64,000 nucleotides of DNA from JANPCX01 sp050916095 (GCA_050916095.1 CP050901.1:3844001-3908000); one strand, 5' to 3'. Shown: positions 29,328-38,403, numbered from the stretch's first letter. The notes: generated by a model from the letters alone, not told the origin. Made by a program: numbers and translations.

Positions 29328-30008
29328 TCAACGGTGCTTCCGATAGGGCTCCTCAAAGTCCAAAAACTCTTGTTCCGCCAGTGCCTCTTTGATCCAAGCC
29401 GCCACACCCGGCAAGGCACGCACACGTTGCATATAGGCGGTGATGGCCGCAGGCACCGGTGGCGCATAGGTGTGCAGGCGCATGACGACGGGCGCGTAGT
29501 AGGCGTCGGCGATGCTGAAGTCACCAAACAACATGGGGCCGCCGTGAACCGAGAGCAACTCGCTCCACATCGACACGATGCGATCCAGGTCGGCGCGCAC
29601 TGCCGCTTGTTCACCCAGCATGCGCTGCCCCACCTCGGGCAAATGGGCTTCAATGTTCATGGGGAAGGCAGAACGCAGGGCGCTGAAGCCCGAGTGCATT
29701 TCGGCGCACACGCTGCGGGCCCGAGCGCGTGCGGCGCGGTCTTGGGGCCAGAGGTGTTTCTCGGGGAACTTTTCCGCCAGGTATTCGGCGATGGCCAAGG
29801 TGTCCCATACCAGCAGGCCGTCATCTTTCAACACCGGCACCTTGCCCACGGGGTTGTGGCGGGTGATTTGTTGTTTGAATTGGGAGTCGGGCGCGAAGCC
29901 ATCAAAACGCAGCATCACTTCATCAAAAGTAATGCCCGTTTGTTTCATCAGCACCCAAGGACGCATGGACCAGGACGAGTAGTTTTTGTTGCCGATGAAG
30001 AGCTGCAT
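29328..30008 (-). CDS. glutathione S-transferase family protein
   Basis: The 226-aa protein has the thioredoxin-like N-domain with NKNYSSWSMRPWVLMKQ (serine at the glutathione-activating place) and the cis-proline motif GKVPVLKDDGLLVWDTLAIAEYLAE. An all-helical C-domain contains FGDFSIADAYYAPVVMRL. The pattern fits the bacterial GST group with SS.SMRPW near the start. The substrate is unknown. Confidence 0.9.
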   Translation of the reverse strand: MQLFIGNKNYSSWSMRPWVLMKQTGITFDEVMLRFDGFAPDSQFKQQITRHNPVGKVPVLKDDGLLVWDTLAIAEYLAEKFPEKHLWPQDRAARARARSVCAEMHSGFSALRSAFPMNIEAHLPEVGQRMLGEQAAVRADLDRIVSMWSELLSVHGGPMLFGDFSIADAYYAPVVMRLHTYAPPVPAAITAYMQRVRALPGVAAWIKEALAEQEFLDFEEPYRKHR

Positions 30009-30133
30009 GATTCACCTTGGAGTTAGAGCTCGTCATGCTAACCACACCACAGCCCAGCGCGAATGAGAAATACGCAACGCTGCGATGCGCCTCAGGCAAG
30101 CGGGTGGCGGTTCAGCCCTTTTCGCGCGTGGGG

Positions 30134-31093
30134 TCAGCCCCTGCCCGCACGCGCGCGCCACGGGTCGAGCCGTGCAGGGCCCCGGCGGTGGGTCAGCACC
30201 TCCGGCATGACTTGTTCAATCGCGGTGGCCTGTATCCCCAATCGTGCCAGGTCGGGCAACTTGCCGCTGGCCACGTTGGGGGTTTTCATGCTGGCCAGGT
30301 TGTCGCGTGACATCAGGGGTTCACCGGGCAGCAACTCCATGGCCAAGGTCTGCAACTGGCCCATGAACATCGGCAAGGGCAGCACCGGCCCCGCATGGCC
30401 CGCCCATCGGCCAGCCAATCGCACCAACTCGCCCAAGGTGAAGACCTGCGGGCCCGCGCACTCAATGGTTTGTCCGATGGTGCTGGCATCATCCAGGCAG
30501 GCGACGATGGCGCTGGCCACGTCTTCCACCCACACCGGCTGAAACTTTGCATCGGAGCCCGCCAGTGGCACGACTGGGAACACCGCCTGCAATTGTGCGA
30601 ACAGGTTGATGAACTGGTCGTGTTCGCCAAAGATGACCGAGGGACGCAAGAGCGTCACGCCCAAGCCAGAGGCTTGCAGTACCGCTTCGCCTGCCGTTTT
30701 GGAGCGCAGGTAGTTGGAAGGTGCGTCCGGCTGAACACCCAAAGCGCTCACATGCACCAAGCGTTTCACCCCGGCTTGTTGGCAAGCTTTGCTCAAACGC
30801 TGGGGCAAGTCCACATGCACTTGCTTGAAGGCCTCGGGGCTGCCATGCAGGATGGCCACCAGGTTGACCACCGTGTCCACACCTCGTAGCAAACGGGCGA
30901 GGTCTCTGTCCAAATGCACGTCCGAGAGCACCACCTCCACCGTGGGCAAAAACCGAATCGCGGCAGCCCGATGCGGCCTGCGGCTGGGCACCACGATGCG
31001 GCCGCCCGCACCGCCAGAGCGTTCTACCAATTTTTCGCACAAACTGCGGCCAACAAAACCGCTACCACCTAAAACAAGAATGTTGTTGGGCAT
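30134..31093 (-). CDS. NDUFA9-like NAD(P)-binding protein (atypical SDR)
   Basis: The 319-aa protein opens with the dinucleotide-binding motif NILVLGGSGFVGRSLCEKL. VVNLVAILHG, RLVHVSALGVQPDAPSNYLRSKTAGEAVLQ (Tyr/Lys pair replaced by NYLRSK) and PSVIFGEHDQFINLFAQL follow. This is the pattern of the complex I NDUFA9-like group of atypical short-chain dehydrogenases. These often bind NADPH without clear catalysis. The gene follows the lytic transglycosylase gene in the same direction after 56 bp. Confidence 0.87.
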   Translation of the reverse strand: MPNNILVLGGSGFVGRSLCEKLVERSGGAGGRIVVPSRRPHRAAAIRFLPTVEVVLSDVHLDRDLARLLRGVDTVVNLVAILHGSPEAFKQVHVDLPQRLSKACQQAGVKRLVHVSALGVQPDAPSNYLRSKTAGEAVLQASGLGVTLLRPSVIFGEHDQFINLFAQLQAVFPVVPLAGSDAKFQPVWVEDVASAIVACLDDASTIGQTIECAGPQVFTLGELVRLAGRWAGHAGPVLPLPMFMGQLQTLAMELLPGEPLMSRDNLASMKTPNVASGKLPDLARLGIQATAIEQVMPEVLTHRRGPARLDPWRARAGRG

Positions 31094-31149
31094 GGGAAGT
31101 CTCAGATGTCAGGCTGCAAAGAGTGGCGTGAGAAATGCACTGGCGGGCG

Positions 31150-33300
31150 TCAAGGCAAGTCTTTGTTGACCTCGCCGGCGCGGGACTCGCGTGGCCCCAC
31201 CACCTTGCCCAAACGCGCTTTGAGTGACGGTGCCACCGTGCCATCGCCATTGAGCAAGGCCGCATAGTAGGTGGCGTTGGACATCACTTTTTTGACGTAG
31301 TCGCGGGTCTCGTTGAAGGGGATGTTTTCTGCCCACACGGCGGGCTCGAGGTTCGGGCCTTCTCGCCAGCGCCGTGGCCGACTGGGGCCAGCGTTGTAGG
31401 CCGCCGCAGCCAGGGGCTGAGAGCCCTCCAGGTCTTCGAGCACCAGCTTCAGGTAGCCGGTGCCTATGGCGATGTTGGTGTCGCGGTCGGTGATGAGGTC
31501 GGGCGTGTAGGGAATACCGAGTTTATTGGCGGTCCAGCGGGCGGTGGCAGGCATCACTTGCATCAAACCCGAGGCGCCCACATGGGAGCGGGCATCCATG
31601 ATGAAACGCGACTCTTGGCGGATCAGGCCATAGACATAAGCCGCATCCAAACCAATCTCTTTGGTTCGGGCCACGACCTCTTTGCGAAAGGGCATGGGGA
31701 AACGCTGGTTGAGATCAACCTCCACCTTGGTGCGGTCGCTGGTATTGATGCAGCGGTCCCACACCTGTTGGTTGCAAGCCATCTGTGCGGCAGCAAGCAA
31801 CTGTCGGTCGCTCATGCCGCGCAGGGTGAAGTTCCATTCGCGCACGCCTTCACCGCGCAGTCCCATGCCGATCAAAACCAACGCGCGGCGTAGGCCCAGG
31901 TTCTGTTGCGCTTGGGCAATTTCCGCGTCAGTGAGCGGAGCGGGTTTGGGCGGCAAGGTGAGGGGCTGCCCCAGGCCTTCCGCCGCGAGCTTGCCGTAGA
32001 AATGGAATTGGCCGGCGATGCTGGCGAGCATGGCCTGGGCCTGGTTTTTCATGTCGTCGGCCTGGGCTTGTGGACTGGTGGTACGGGACAAGGCCTGCAG
32101 GGCGCGAGCCTTCCAATACACCCAGGTGGGGTCGCGTTGCTCGGCTTCACTCATGCTGTCAATGGAGCGTTGCACTTGCGGCCACTGACCCTTGCCCCCA
32201 TTGCCGCGTAATGCAGCGCGCACTTTCCATGCAAGCGTTTCATCGGGCCAGTCCAGTTCGATGGATTTGTTGGGCTCCGCAGCGGTCTTGTCTGCCGCTT
32301 TCTCGGCGCGTTGGGCTTGCGCCGCAAACTGCGCGGCGCGCTCGTAGTGGTCCACCGCACCGGGCAGCAACTTCATCGCGGTTTGTTTGCCGACCATGGC
32401 CCAAGCCCAAGAGGCCAGGTCGGGGGGTAAAGCGTTTTGCCAACGTTCGCGCAGCAAACGGGACACGTTGTCGGGGTCGTCTGCCGCCAAACGCATCAGC
32501 GCCAAGGTGGCCAACTCTGACCCCAAGCGGCTGCGGCTGTGGGCCTGGGTGGCGAGGTATTTCGATGGGCTCTCCAGCAAGGCTGCCGTGCCTTGCGCCG
32601 CATCCGACCCCAGCAAGGCCGCCGCTTGGCGGGCGGCACGCGGCCTGTTGGCATCCACTGAAAAACGCGCCTTGCGCCAGACGTCATCGCTGCTGAATCG
32701 TTTGGCCTCGAACAAGGTGGTGGCCATCAGCGCGCAGCCATCGTCGGCCTCACGCTGGCCGAGCCAGGCACTGCGTGCGGCTTCCAGCACATCTTTGCCC
32801 GCGAGGTGGTCGGTGAGCAGGGAATAGCAGGTGACCTGGCGGTCGTCGTTCATCCGAAAGCGCGGAAAGTCGGCAGCAAAACGTGGCCAATCTCGACGTT
32901 TACCCAGCTCCAGCAGCCAGTCGTTGCGAAAGCGATCTTCCACATAGCTGCCGGGGTAGCGGGCATAGAAGGCGTCCACCTCGTCCACTTGCAACTCGCT
33001 GATGCGGGCGTTCATGTCCCAATAAGCCACCCACATGGCAAGCGGGTTTTGACTTGCCAACGTGCTGCTGCGCAACTGCGCCAAACGGGTACGGTCGCGT
33101 TTTTGGAAGGCACTTTTGGCCTCAGAAATGGGCGTCAGGCTGTCGACACTGCGTTCGGCGCTGGGTGGGTTTTGGGCCAAGGCCGCACCCGCACAGCTGA
33201 CGAGCAAGGCCATGGCCCACCCTTTGCCAAGGGTTTTGTTTTTACGCGTCGGCCAAAGCCCGTCCAACTTCACCACTTCAAAAATACACTTCACAGGCAT
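31150..33300 (-). CDS. slt: soluble lytic murein transglycosylase
   Basis: The enzyme cleaves peptidoglycan glycan strands to 1,6-anhydro products in the periplasm. The 716-aa protein has a signal segment (KGWAMALLVSCAGAALAQ, ending near residue 43) and a long superhelical alpha domain. The C-terminal SLT domain carries the catalytic glutamate in IRQESRFIMDARSHVGASGLMQVMPATA and later AAAAYNAGPSRPRRW. The chosen ATG at 33300 leaves a long n-region; a GTG closer to the signal is possible. It diverges from the cyclo-ligase gene with only 35 bp between starts, so their promoters overlap. Confidence 0.92.
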   Translation of the reverse strand: MPVKCIFEVVKLDGLWPTRKNKTLGKGWAMALLVSCAGAALAQNPPSAERSVDSLTPISEAKSAFQKRDRTRLAQLRSSTLASQNPLAMWVAYWDMNARISELQVDEVDAFYARYPGSYVEDRFRNDWLLELGKRRDWPRFAADFPRFRMNDDRQVTCYSLLTDHLAGKDVLEAARSAWLGQREADDGCALMATTLFEAKRFSSDDVWRKARFSVDANRPRAARQAAALLGSDAAQGTAALLESPSKYLATQAHSRSRLGSELATLALMRLAADDPDNVSRLLRERWQNALPPDLASWAWAMVGKQTAMKLLPGAVDHYERAAQFAAQAQRAEKAADKTAAEPNKSIELDWPDETLAWKVRAALRGNGGKGQWPQVQRSIDSMSEAEQRDPTWVYWKARALQALSRTTSPQAQADDMKNQAQAMLASIAGQFHFYGKLAAEGLGQPLTLPPKPAPLTDAEIAQAQQNLGLRRALVLIGMGLRGEGVREWNFTLRGMSDRQLLAAAQMACNQQVWDRCINTSDRTKVEVDLNQRFPMPFRKEVVARTKEIGLDAAYVYGLIRQESRFIMDARSHVGASGLMQVMPATARWTANKLGIPYTPDLITDRDTNIAIGTGYLKLVLEDLEGSQPLAAAAYNAGPSRPRRWREGPNLEPAVWAENIPFNETRDYVKKVMSNATYYAALLNGDGTVAPSLKARLGKVVGPRESRAGEVNKDLP

Positions 33301-33335
33301 CCTCAACCAAATCTATTGACTTGCACACCACGTTC

Positions 33336-33914
33336 ATGAACAGCCCCACTTCCAGAGCCGAACTTCGCAAAACCTTGTTGGTACAGCGCAAGGCCTTCAC
33401 CACCACCAGCGAACACGCCGCCGCTTTTGCCAATGCACAAGCGGCATTGTCGGCGCAACTGCGGTCTTTGTTGCACCAAATAGAGCCTGAATGTTTGGGG
33501 GTTTACTGGGCGATGCAAGGTGAGTTCGATGCCGTGGCCGCCTGCCTGGCCGACCCCGCAATTGCCGCCTTGCCCTGGGCCCTGCCCTATGCACAAAAAA
33601 CGCCGCCACAGATGCACTACCGGCTGTGGGGCAAGTGCCCCATGACTGGCACCGACGAATGTGGCCTTCCCTCGCCTGCAGGGCCAGTCTGTATTCCCGA
33701 TGTGCTGCTAGTTCCCTGCGTGGGCTACACCGCCAACGGCCACCGACTGGGTTATGGCGGCGGTTACTTTGACCGCTTTGTTGCAGCCCACCCCAGCGTG
33801 ACGACCATCGGCGTCGCTTGGGCCAATGGTGAAATCAGCCTTCAAGCTTTCGCTCCCCAAGCGCATGACCAGCCGTTGACGTTGGTGGTCACGCCGCAAG
33901 GGGTGTGTGGTTGA
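33336..33914 (+). CDS. 5-formyltetrahydrofolate cyclo-ligase
   Basis: The enzyme converts 5-formyl-THF to 5,10-methenyl-THF with ATP. The 192-aa protein starts MNSPTSRAELRKTLLVQRKAF and shows YWAMQGEFDAV, PDVLLVPCVGYTANGHRLGYGGGYFDRFVAAHP (the phosphate-binding GYGGGYYDR-type motif) and IGVAWANGEI. The length is normal. The start at 33336 is preferred over an in-frame ATG at 33321. Together with purU and folE it gives the window several folate genes, though they are not in one operon. Confidence 0.94.
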   Translation: MNSPTSRAELRKTLLVQRKAFTTTSEHAAAFANAQAALSAQLRSLLHQIEPECLGVYWAMQGEFDAVAACLADPAIAALPWALPYAQKTPPQMHYRLWGKCPMTGTDECGLPSPAGPVCIPDVLLVPCVGYTANGHRLGYGGGYFDRFVAAHPSVTTIGVAWANGEISLQAFAPQAHDQPLTLVVTPQGVCG

Positions 33915-33924
33915 GTTTTTAAGT

Positions 33925-34665
33925 TCAGAGTTTGGTGCCACCGCTCACATCAATCACCTGGCCCGTGGTCCATGCACCGTCCGGCCCGACCAGCCAAGCC
34001 ACCACGCCCGCGATGTGCTCGGGTTGGCCCACCCCGGGCAAGGCTTGAATCTGTTTGAGCATGTCGGTGCCGCCAGGCTGGCGGATCCAGGCGCTCATTT
34101 GGGTGTCGATGGCACCGGGCGCAACCGCATTGACCGTGATGTTGCGCGGACCGAGTTCAGCCGCCAGTTGCAGCGTAAACACATCCACAAAACCTTTGGT
34201 GGCGGAGTAGGCCGGAATGCCTGGGAAGGCAATGCGCGTCACGGCCGACGACAGGTTGACGATGCGGCCGCCATCGGGCATGCGGGGCAGCACTTTTTGT
34301 GTGACGAAGAAGAGGCTGCGCATGTTGACGTTGGCCAGGCGGTCGAAGGTGGCGGTATCTGTGTCAGCCACAGAAGCGAACGGCGCGATGCCCGCGTTGT
34401 TGACCAGGATGTCGATGGGCTGGTCGCCGAGCGCCGTGCTCAGTTGATCGGCCCCGTTCACGGCGGCCAAATCCGCTTGCAGCAAACGTGCTTGGCCGCC
34501 AGCTTTTTCAATGTCAGCCACCACCTGGCTGGCTTCTTCTTTGCTCGCACCGTAGTGCACGATGACTTGTGCGCCTTGTGCCGCCAGGCGGCGGGCGATG
34601 GCGGCGCCGATGCCGCGTGAGGCGCCCGTCACGAGGGCGACTTTTTGCTTCAGAGGGGTGTTCAT
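33925..34665 (-). CDS. short-chain dehydrogenase/reductase (FabG-like)
   Basis: The 246-aa protein has the classical SDR pattern: cofactor motif ALVTGASRGIGAAIARRLA, NNAGIAPF, the catalytic serine in NLSSAVTR and YSATKGF with Tyr and Lys. VNAVAPGAIDTQM and WLVGPDGAWTTGQVIDVSGG follow. The substrate is unknown. A TetR-type regulator lies upstream on the same strand, and a palindrome-like site (34681-34696) resembling that regulator's own operator sits 16 bp before the start. Confidence 0.93.
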   Translation of the reverse strand: MNTPLKQKVALVTGASRGIGAAIARRLAAQGAQVIVHYGASKEEASQVVADIEKAGGQARLLQADLAAVNGADQLSTALGDQPIDILVNNAGIAPFASVADTDTATFDRLANVNMRSLFFVTQKVLPRMPDGGRIVNLSSAVTRIAFPGIPAYSATKGFVDVFTLQLAAELGPRNITVNAVAPGAIDTQMSAWIRQPGGTDMLKQIQALPGVGQPEHIAGVVAWLVGPDGAWTTGQVIDVSGGTKL

Positions 34666-34680
34666 GGAAAAACTCCTTAA

Positions 34681-34696
34681 TTGAATGAATGGTCAA
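34681..34696. promoter_or_regulatory. candidate TetR operator before the SDR gene
   Basis: TTGAATGAATGGTCAA has the same length and outer bases (TTGA...GGTCAA) as the palindrome 35406-35421 before tetR. It overlaps the SDR leader, so binding would block expression. It is an imperfect palindrome. Confidence 0.45.
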
Positions 34697-34785
34697 AAAC
34701 AAGGTTGAAAAAAGGCACTTCGTGTGCCGGGGTCTAGCAGGTGGCGGTGTGTGCCGCGCACCTGCGAGTTGGGGAAAGGGGTCCG

Positions 34786-35385
34786 TCAGGGCGCTTGGGC
34801 TGGGGGCGCATCCAACACAGCCAGGGCCATGGTGGCGGTCGCCAGCAATTGCGACGCATCGGTTTGCACGCGCGCCGACACGCGCAAACCGCTGACCACG
34901 ACCATCAGCAAATCGGCCGCGCTCGCGGAAGGCCCGGCATAGGCGATGGAGCCATCACGCTGTCCACGCTCCACCTGGCCGCGCAGCAACTCGTGGCTTT
35001 GATGCCATTTGTTTTGCAAGGCCACACGCAGCTCTCTGTCCTGAGACGATTCAAGCAGGCCGTGGCTGACGATGCAGCTTTGATCTGCAAGGCGGCCATT
35101 GGTGCACAAATTCACCATCGCCTCGAAAAAAGCCTGAATCGCGGCCCTGCCCGACGGCGCGTTTTGCATCTGCGCCGCCAAACTGGCCATGCGCGCTACC
35201 GAGCAGTCCACCGCTTGCAAGTAGAGCGCTTTTTTGTCGCCAAAGCTGTTGTATAGGCTTTGTTTGCCCAGGCCTGTGGCCTCGCACAACATGGCCATGG
35301 AGGTGGCCTCGTAGCCGTGCACCAAAAAAACATCGGCGGCGCGGTCGATCACGTCGTTGGCGTCAAATTGGCGTTCGCGGGGCAT
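34786..35385 (-). CDS. TetR-family transcriptional regulator
   Basis: The start at 35385 (MPRERQFDANDVIDRAADVFLVHGYEATSMAMLCEATGLGKQSLY split across helices 1-3) gives 199 aa. It has an N-terminal TetR helix-turn-helix followed by NSFGDKKALYLQAVD. The C-terminal ligand domain resembles AcrR/YjdC-type repressors. It is probably a repressor of itself and of the SDR gene downstream, judged from two similar palindromes. The effector is unknown. Confidence 0.92.
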   Translation of the reverse strand: MPRERQFDANDVIDRAADVFLVHGYEATSMAMLCEATGLGKQSLYNSFGDKKALYLQAVDCSVARMASLAAQMQNAPSGRAAIQAFFEAMVNLCTNGRLADQSCIVSHGLLESSQDRELRVALQNKWHQSHELLRGQVERGQRDGSIAYAGPSASAADLLMVVVSGLRVSARVQTDASQLLATATMALAVLDAPPAQAP

Positions 35386-35405
35386 GGGATGAAGTCTACA
35401 CGTAT

Positions 35406-35421
35406 TTGACCATACGGTCAA
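35406..35421. promoter_or_regulatory. candidate TetR operator before the regulator gene
   Basis: TTGACCATACGGTCAA is an inverted repeat with perfect 6-bp arms (TTGACC / GGTCAA) lying 20 bp upstream of the tetR start and before the end of ahpD. It is the expected position for autoregulation. A related site is at 34681-34696. Confidence 0.55.
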
Positions 35422-35439
35422 CTATCGCCCATTGACTGT

Positions 35440-35952
35440 TTATTGCGCAGCCAATACCTGGGCTGCAGCATTCACCACCGCAGCGATACGGCCGATGTCG
35501 CGCAACTGCTGGGCGGTGAGGCCCTCTTTCTTCAACAGCGCATGGTGCGAGCTGACGCAAAAGTGGCATTTGCCGATGATGGAGGCCGACAAGGCAAAGG
35601 CCTCGAACTGTTTTTTCTCCACGCCGCCGCTGCTGGCGTAGGCGTTCATGCGCAACTCGGGGCGCAAGGTTTTGAGTTCCTCGTCGCCCGCCATTTCGAC
35701 ATAGGGGTACCAGGCATTGTTCATGCCCATCAAGGCGGCAGCGGTCAAGGCGGCGTTCGCATTGAGTTCAGGCAACTGGGCTTTGAAGGCATCGACCAAA
35801 GGTTTGCTTTTGGCGGCGAATGCTGCGGCCAAGGCCACACCGATGGCGTCTTCCGGGCTGAGGCTGGAGCGGGCAATCACACCGTCCAGGTTCAGACGGA
35901 TGTCTTTGGCATAGTCGGGAATTTGTTCTTTAATCGAATTTAGAAAGTCCAT
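35440..35952 (-). CDS. ahpD: alkyl hydroperoxide reductase AhpD-type protein
   Basis: AhpD is a thiol reductase that recharges AhpC. The 170-aa protein belongs to the carboxymuconolactone decarboxylase fold and has the redox motif in IIGKCHFCVSSHHALLKKEG (CxxC, with the downstream His). The 170-residue length matches AhpD. The peroxiredoxin gene ahpC lies upstream on the same strand, with a 266-bp inverted-repeat element in between, so the pair works together even if transcription is affected by the element. Confidence 0.93.
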   Translation of the reverse strand: MDFLNSIKEQIPDYAKDIRLNLDGVIARSSLSPEDAIGVALAAAFAAKSKPLVDAFKAQLPELNANAALTAAALMGMNNAWYPYVEMAGDEELKTLRPELRMNAYASSGGVEKKQFEAFALSASIIGKCHFCVSSHHALLKKEGLTAQQLRDIGRIAAVVNAAAQVLAAQ

Positions 35953-35970
35953 TGAAATCTCCTATTGATA

Positions 35971-36236
35971 GGGTCTGCTGACCGACCAATCGTCCCCGCG
36001 CCGTGGTGGCCAAGGGCACAGGGCAAGGCGTGTGGTGCAGCCAGGGCTGTGCGCCCTGGCAAGACGCGCAACGCGGCCCTGCGCCCTTGGGGGCCACGGC
36101 CCGCAGGGTGAGGCCCCCAAAGAGGCCCACTCTTCGTTGCAAATGCGCGCCGGGTATGCAACCCGGCTGTGCTTTGCGCCTCAATTGGGCCTCTTTGGAA
36201 GCCTCACGCGGGGACGATTGGTCGGTCAGCAGACCC
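35971..36236. repeat. 266-bp element with perfect 30-bp terminal inverted repeats
   Basis: The left arm GGGTCTGCTGACCGACCAAT continues to 36000 and is the exact reverse complement of 36207-36236. The inside is GC-rich, has small hairpins (for example CCGGGT...ACCCGG around 36150) and no gene. No target duplication could be recognised at the edges. It lies between ahpC and ahpD. It could be a non-autonomous mobile element or a large RNA hairpin separating the expression of the two genes. Confidence 0.85.
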
Positions 36237-36242
36237 TCGGAA

Positions 36243-36268
36243 ATCAAACCCGCCAAGGCGGGTTTGAT
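36243..36268 (-). terminator. hairpin downstream of ahpC
   Basis: A perfect 12-bp stem ATCAAACCCGCC / GGCGGGTTTGAT with a 2-base centre lies 27 bp after the ahpC stop. The following T-run on the minus strand is short (GATTT), so termination may be partial, letting some transcripts reach ahpD. Confidence 0.6.
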
Positions 36269-36294
36269 GTTTGTACTTGCTTACGATTTAACTA

Positions 36295-36843
36295 TTACAA
36301 AGTCGAGCCACCGACGGTGCGGTTGCAAGGGCAAAGCTCGTCGGTTTGCAGACCGTCGAGGATGCGCAAGATCTCATCAGGGTTGCGGCCCACATTCAGG
36401 TTGTTCACGCTGACGTGCTGAATGGTGTTGTCCGGATCGACAATGAAGGTGGCACGCAGGGCCACACCAGCCGCTTGGTCGCGGATGCCGAGCTGATCGA
36501 CCAGGGCGCCGGTGACGTCGGCAAAACTCCAGTGGCCGAGTTTGCTCAGGTCTTTGTGGTCGCGGCGCCAGCCGAGTTTGCAAAACTCGTTGTCGGTGGA
36601 GCCACCCAGCAACACGGCGTCGCGCTCTTCAAACTGTTTGGCCAGCTTGTCAAAGCCCACGATCTCGGTCGGGCACACAAAGGTGAAATCCTTGGGCCAG
36701 AAGTAAATCACCTTCCATTTGCCGGGAAAGCTCTTTTCGGTGAGGGTTTCAAACGCCGACACGCCGTTTTCTTCGTGGTTGTTGAAACCTGGCTTCACGC
36801 CAGTGACGCTAAATGCTTCGATCTTGTTGCCTATGGTTTTCAT
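36295..36843 (-). CDS. ahpC: peroxiredoxin (AhpC type)
   Basis: AhpC reduces peroxides through a reactive cysteine. The 182-aa protein shows YFWPKDFTFVCPTEIVGFD with the peroxidatic cysteine and a C-terminal resolving cysteine region ELCPCNRTVGG. A third-cysteine pattern CPC is typical of the AhpC/AhpD type, as in mycobacteria. Together with ahpD it forms a peroxide defence pair. The region upstream is AT-rich and may hold an oxidative-stress promoter, but no operator was identified. Confidence 0.95.
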   Translation of the reverse strand: MKTIGNKIEAFSVTGVKPGFNNHEENGVSAFETLTEKSFPGKWKVIYFWPKDFTFVCPTEIVGFDKLAKQFEERDAVLLGGSTDNEFCKLGWRRDHKDLSKLGHWSFADVTGALVDQLGIRDQAAGVALRATFIVDPDNTIQHVSVNNLNVGRNPDEILRILDGLQTDELCPCNRTVGGSTL

Positions 36844-36989
36844 GGTGCTTCCTTTGCGGGTGATTGATCAGGGGTTCAAAATTTACCGATGTGTATCGGC
36901 ATGGGTTGGATCATAGGCTATCAATGTGTCGCAGCCAATTGTTAATACCTAATGCGAGCATAGGCAAGGGCGTGACAAGGCGGCCGCTT

Positions 36990-38066
36990 ATGCGTATGGT
37001 GCGCGCCATGCCTTGTTTTGCCTCGCCACCGATGTGGACAACACGTTGCGTCACCGTCGCACTGACCCTGCTGATGGCCGCCTGCACCAGCACACCCACG
37101 CGCTCGCCTGGCGATACCCGACCCAGCGCCGCCGCACCGGTACCACGCACAGGCCCCGCGCTGTCGTCTGATCGCGACGGCCCGGGCAGCGACGCGCCAC
37201 CCAACCTGGCAGCTGTGCCCGATGCCGAGCCCCAGGTCGAGGCCGTCCGGCCTGGCGGTCCCAACAAGCCCTATGAAGTGGCAGGCCGAAGTTACGTGCC
37301 CTTGACCGGCGACGTGACACATGTTGAACGCGGCATCGCATCGTGGTACGGCCGCAAATTCCACGGCCGCCGCACGGCGATGGGTGAGGTCTACAACATG
37401 TACGCCATGACCGCCGCTCACCCCACCCTACCGCTGCCGAGTTATGTGCGGGTGCGCAACCCGAAGAACAATAAAGAGGTGGTGCTGCGCGTGAACGACC
37501 GTGGGCCTTTTCATCCGGGGCGGATCATTGATCTGAGCTACACCGCCGCGCTCAAACTCGATCTGCAGCGGGGTGTGGGTCCTGTGGAGGTGGAACGCAT
37601 CACCTTTGAAGCGATTCGCACCGGTTCATGGCGCAGCACAGAGTCGAGAGTGGCGACAACAGCACCGACCCCACAAGCGCTGCCTGCAACAGTGCCCAGT
37701 GCACACGCACCAACTCCTGAGCGCGGCACTGCGCTGGAGCCGATGGTCACCGCAACAGAACCTCGCCCTGTGGCGCAGGACATCACGGCCGAAGCGCAAG
37801 CATCACCAGGGCCCCCGCCCACGACTGCCGCAGGCTCTGGCTTTTTCGTTCAAATCGCCGCCTTCAAGCAACTCGACGGTGCGCATGCGTTTCACCGCAA
37901 AGTGGTGGCGGATCTGAGTTGGCTCTCGCCACTGCTGGCGGTTTTATCGGACACCAACGTTCATCGTCTGCAGGCCGGGCCTTACCGCAGCCGTGACGAA
38001 GCGCAAGGCATTGCAGAGCAGGTTCGTGATGCGTTGAAACTGGTACCGGTCGTGGTGCGTCGGTGA
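36990..38066 (+). CDS. rlpA: RlpA-like septal lytic transglycosylase lipoprotein with SPOR domain
   Basis: RlpA cleaves denuded glycan strands at the division site. From the ATG at 36990 (AAGG nine bases upstream) the protein is 358 aa. It has a lipoprotein signal ending LLMAACTS (lipid-bearing Cys). A double-psi beta-barrel with GIASWYGRKFHGRRTAMGEVYN, RVRNPKNNKEVVLRVNDRGPF and DLSYTAALKL follows, carrying the catalytic Asp. A P/A/T-rich linker leads to a C-terminal SPOR domain (FFVQIAAFKQLDGAHAF ... VHRLQAGPYRSRDEA) that binds septal peptidoglycan. It is complete. Confidence 0.92.
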   Translation: MRMVRAMPCFASPPMWTTRCVTVALTLLMAACTSTPTRSPGDTRPSAAAPVPRTGPALSSDRDGPGSDAPPNLAAVPDAEPQVEAVRPGGPNKPYEVAGRSYVPLTGDVTHVERGIASWYGRKFHGRRTAMGEVYNMYAMTAAHPTLPLPSYVRVRNPKNNKEVVLRVNDRGPFHPGRIIDLSYTAALKLDLQRGVGPVEVERITFEAIRTGSWRSTESRVATTAPTPQALPATVPSAHAPTPERGTALEPMVTATEPRPVAQDITAEAQASPGPPPTTAAGSGFFVQIAAFKQLDGAHAFHRKVVADLSWLSPLLAVLSDTNVHRLQAGPYRSRDEAQGIAEQVRDALKLVPVVVRR

Positions 38067-38358
38067 CCAACACGGGGGCAAAACCAGCACCGCCAATCGT
38101 CGGTTGAGTGCTGGTAGCCCTCCCCGCTTGATTAAACTCAGTACGCCCTTCCCCTTTTGCTTTCACTTGGATTGTCTCTACGCCGTTCTCATCAGTTACC
38201 TTGCCAGTCATCTTGATGGTGAAGACAGTCGCAGACCCAGTCAAGGCATTGCTCGATGAGGAATTGACGGCGATCTCCGGCGCAATGACATCACGCAGCG
38301 GTGGCTGATCCGGCCGGTGAAAACCAGCCGACCCGAAACATGGGAGGCAAACACTCAT
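38067..38358 (-). other. possible protein-coding remnant
   Basis: The minus strand holds a frame with a protein-like stretch (FTIKMTGKVTDENGVETIQV, then KAKGEGRTEFN) from about 38340 down to 38070. It then runs without a stop into the antisense of rlpA. There is no good start, family pattern or ribosome binding site. It may be the end of a lost exported protein. The rest of the gap to glcF at 38404 shows nothing. Confidence 0.3.
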
Positions 38359-38403
38359 GCAGTGTTGCGGGAAATAGGAGAGCGACCTGGCGAAACATCC
38401 GGG

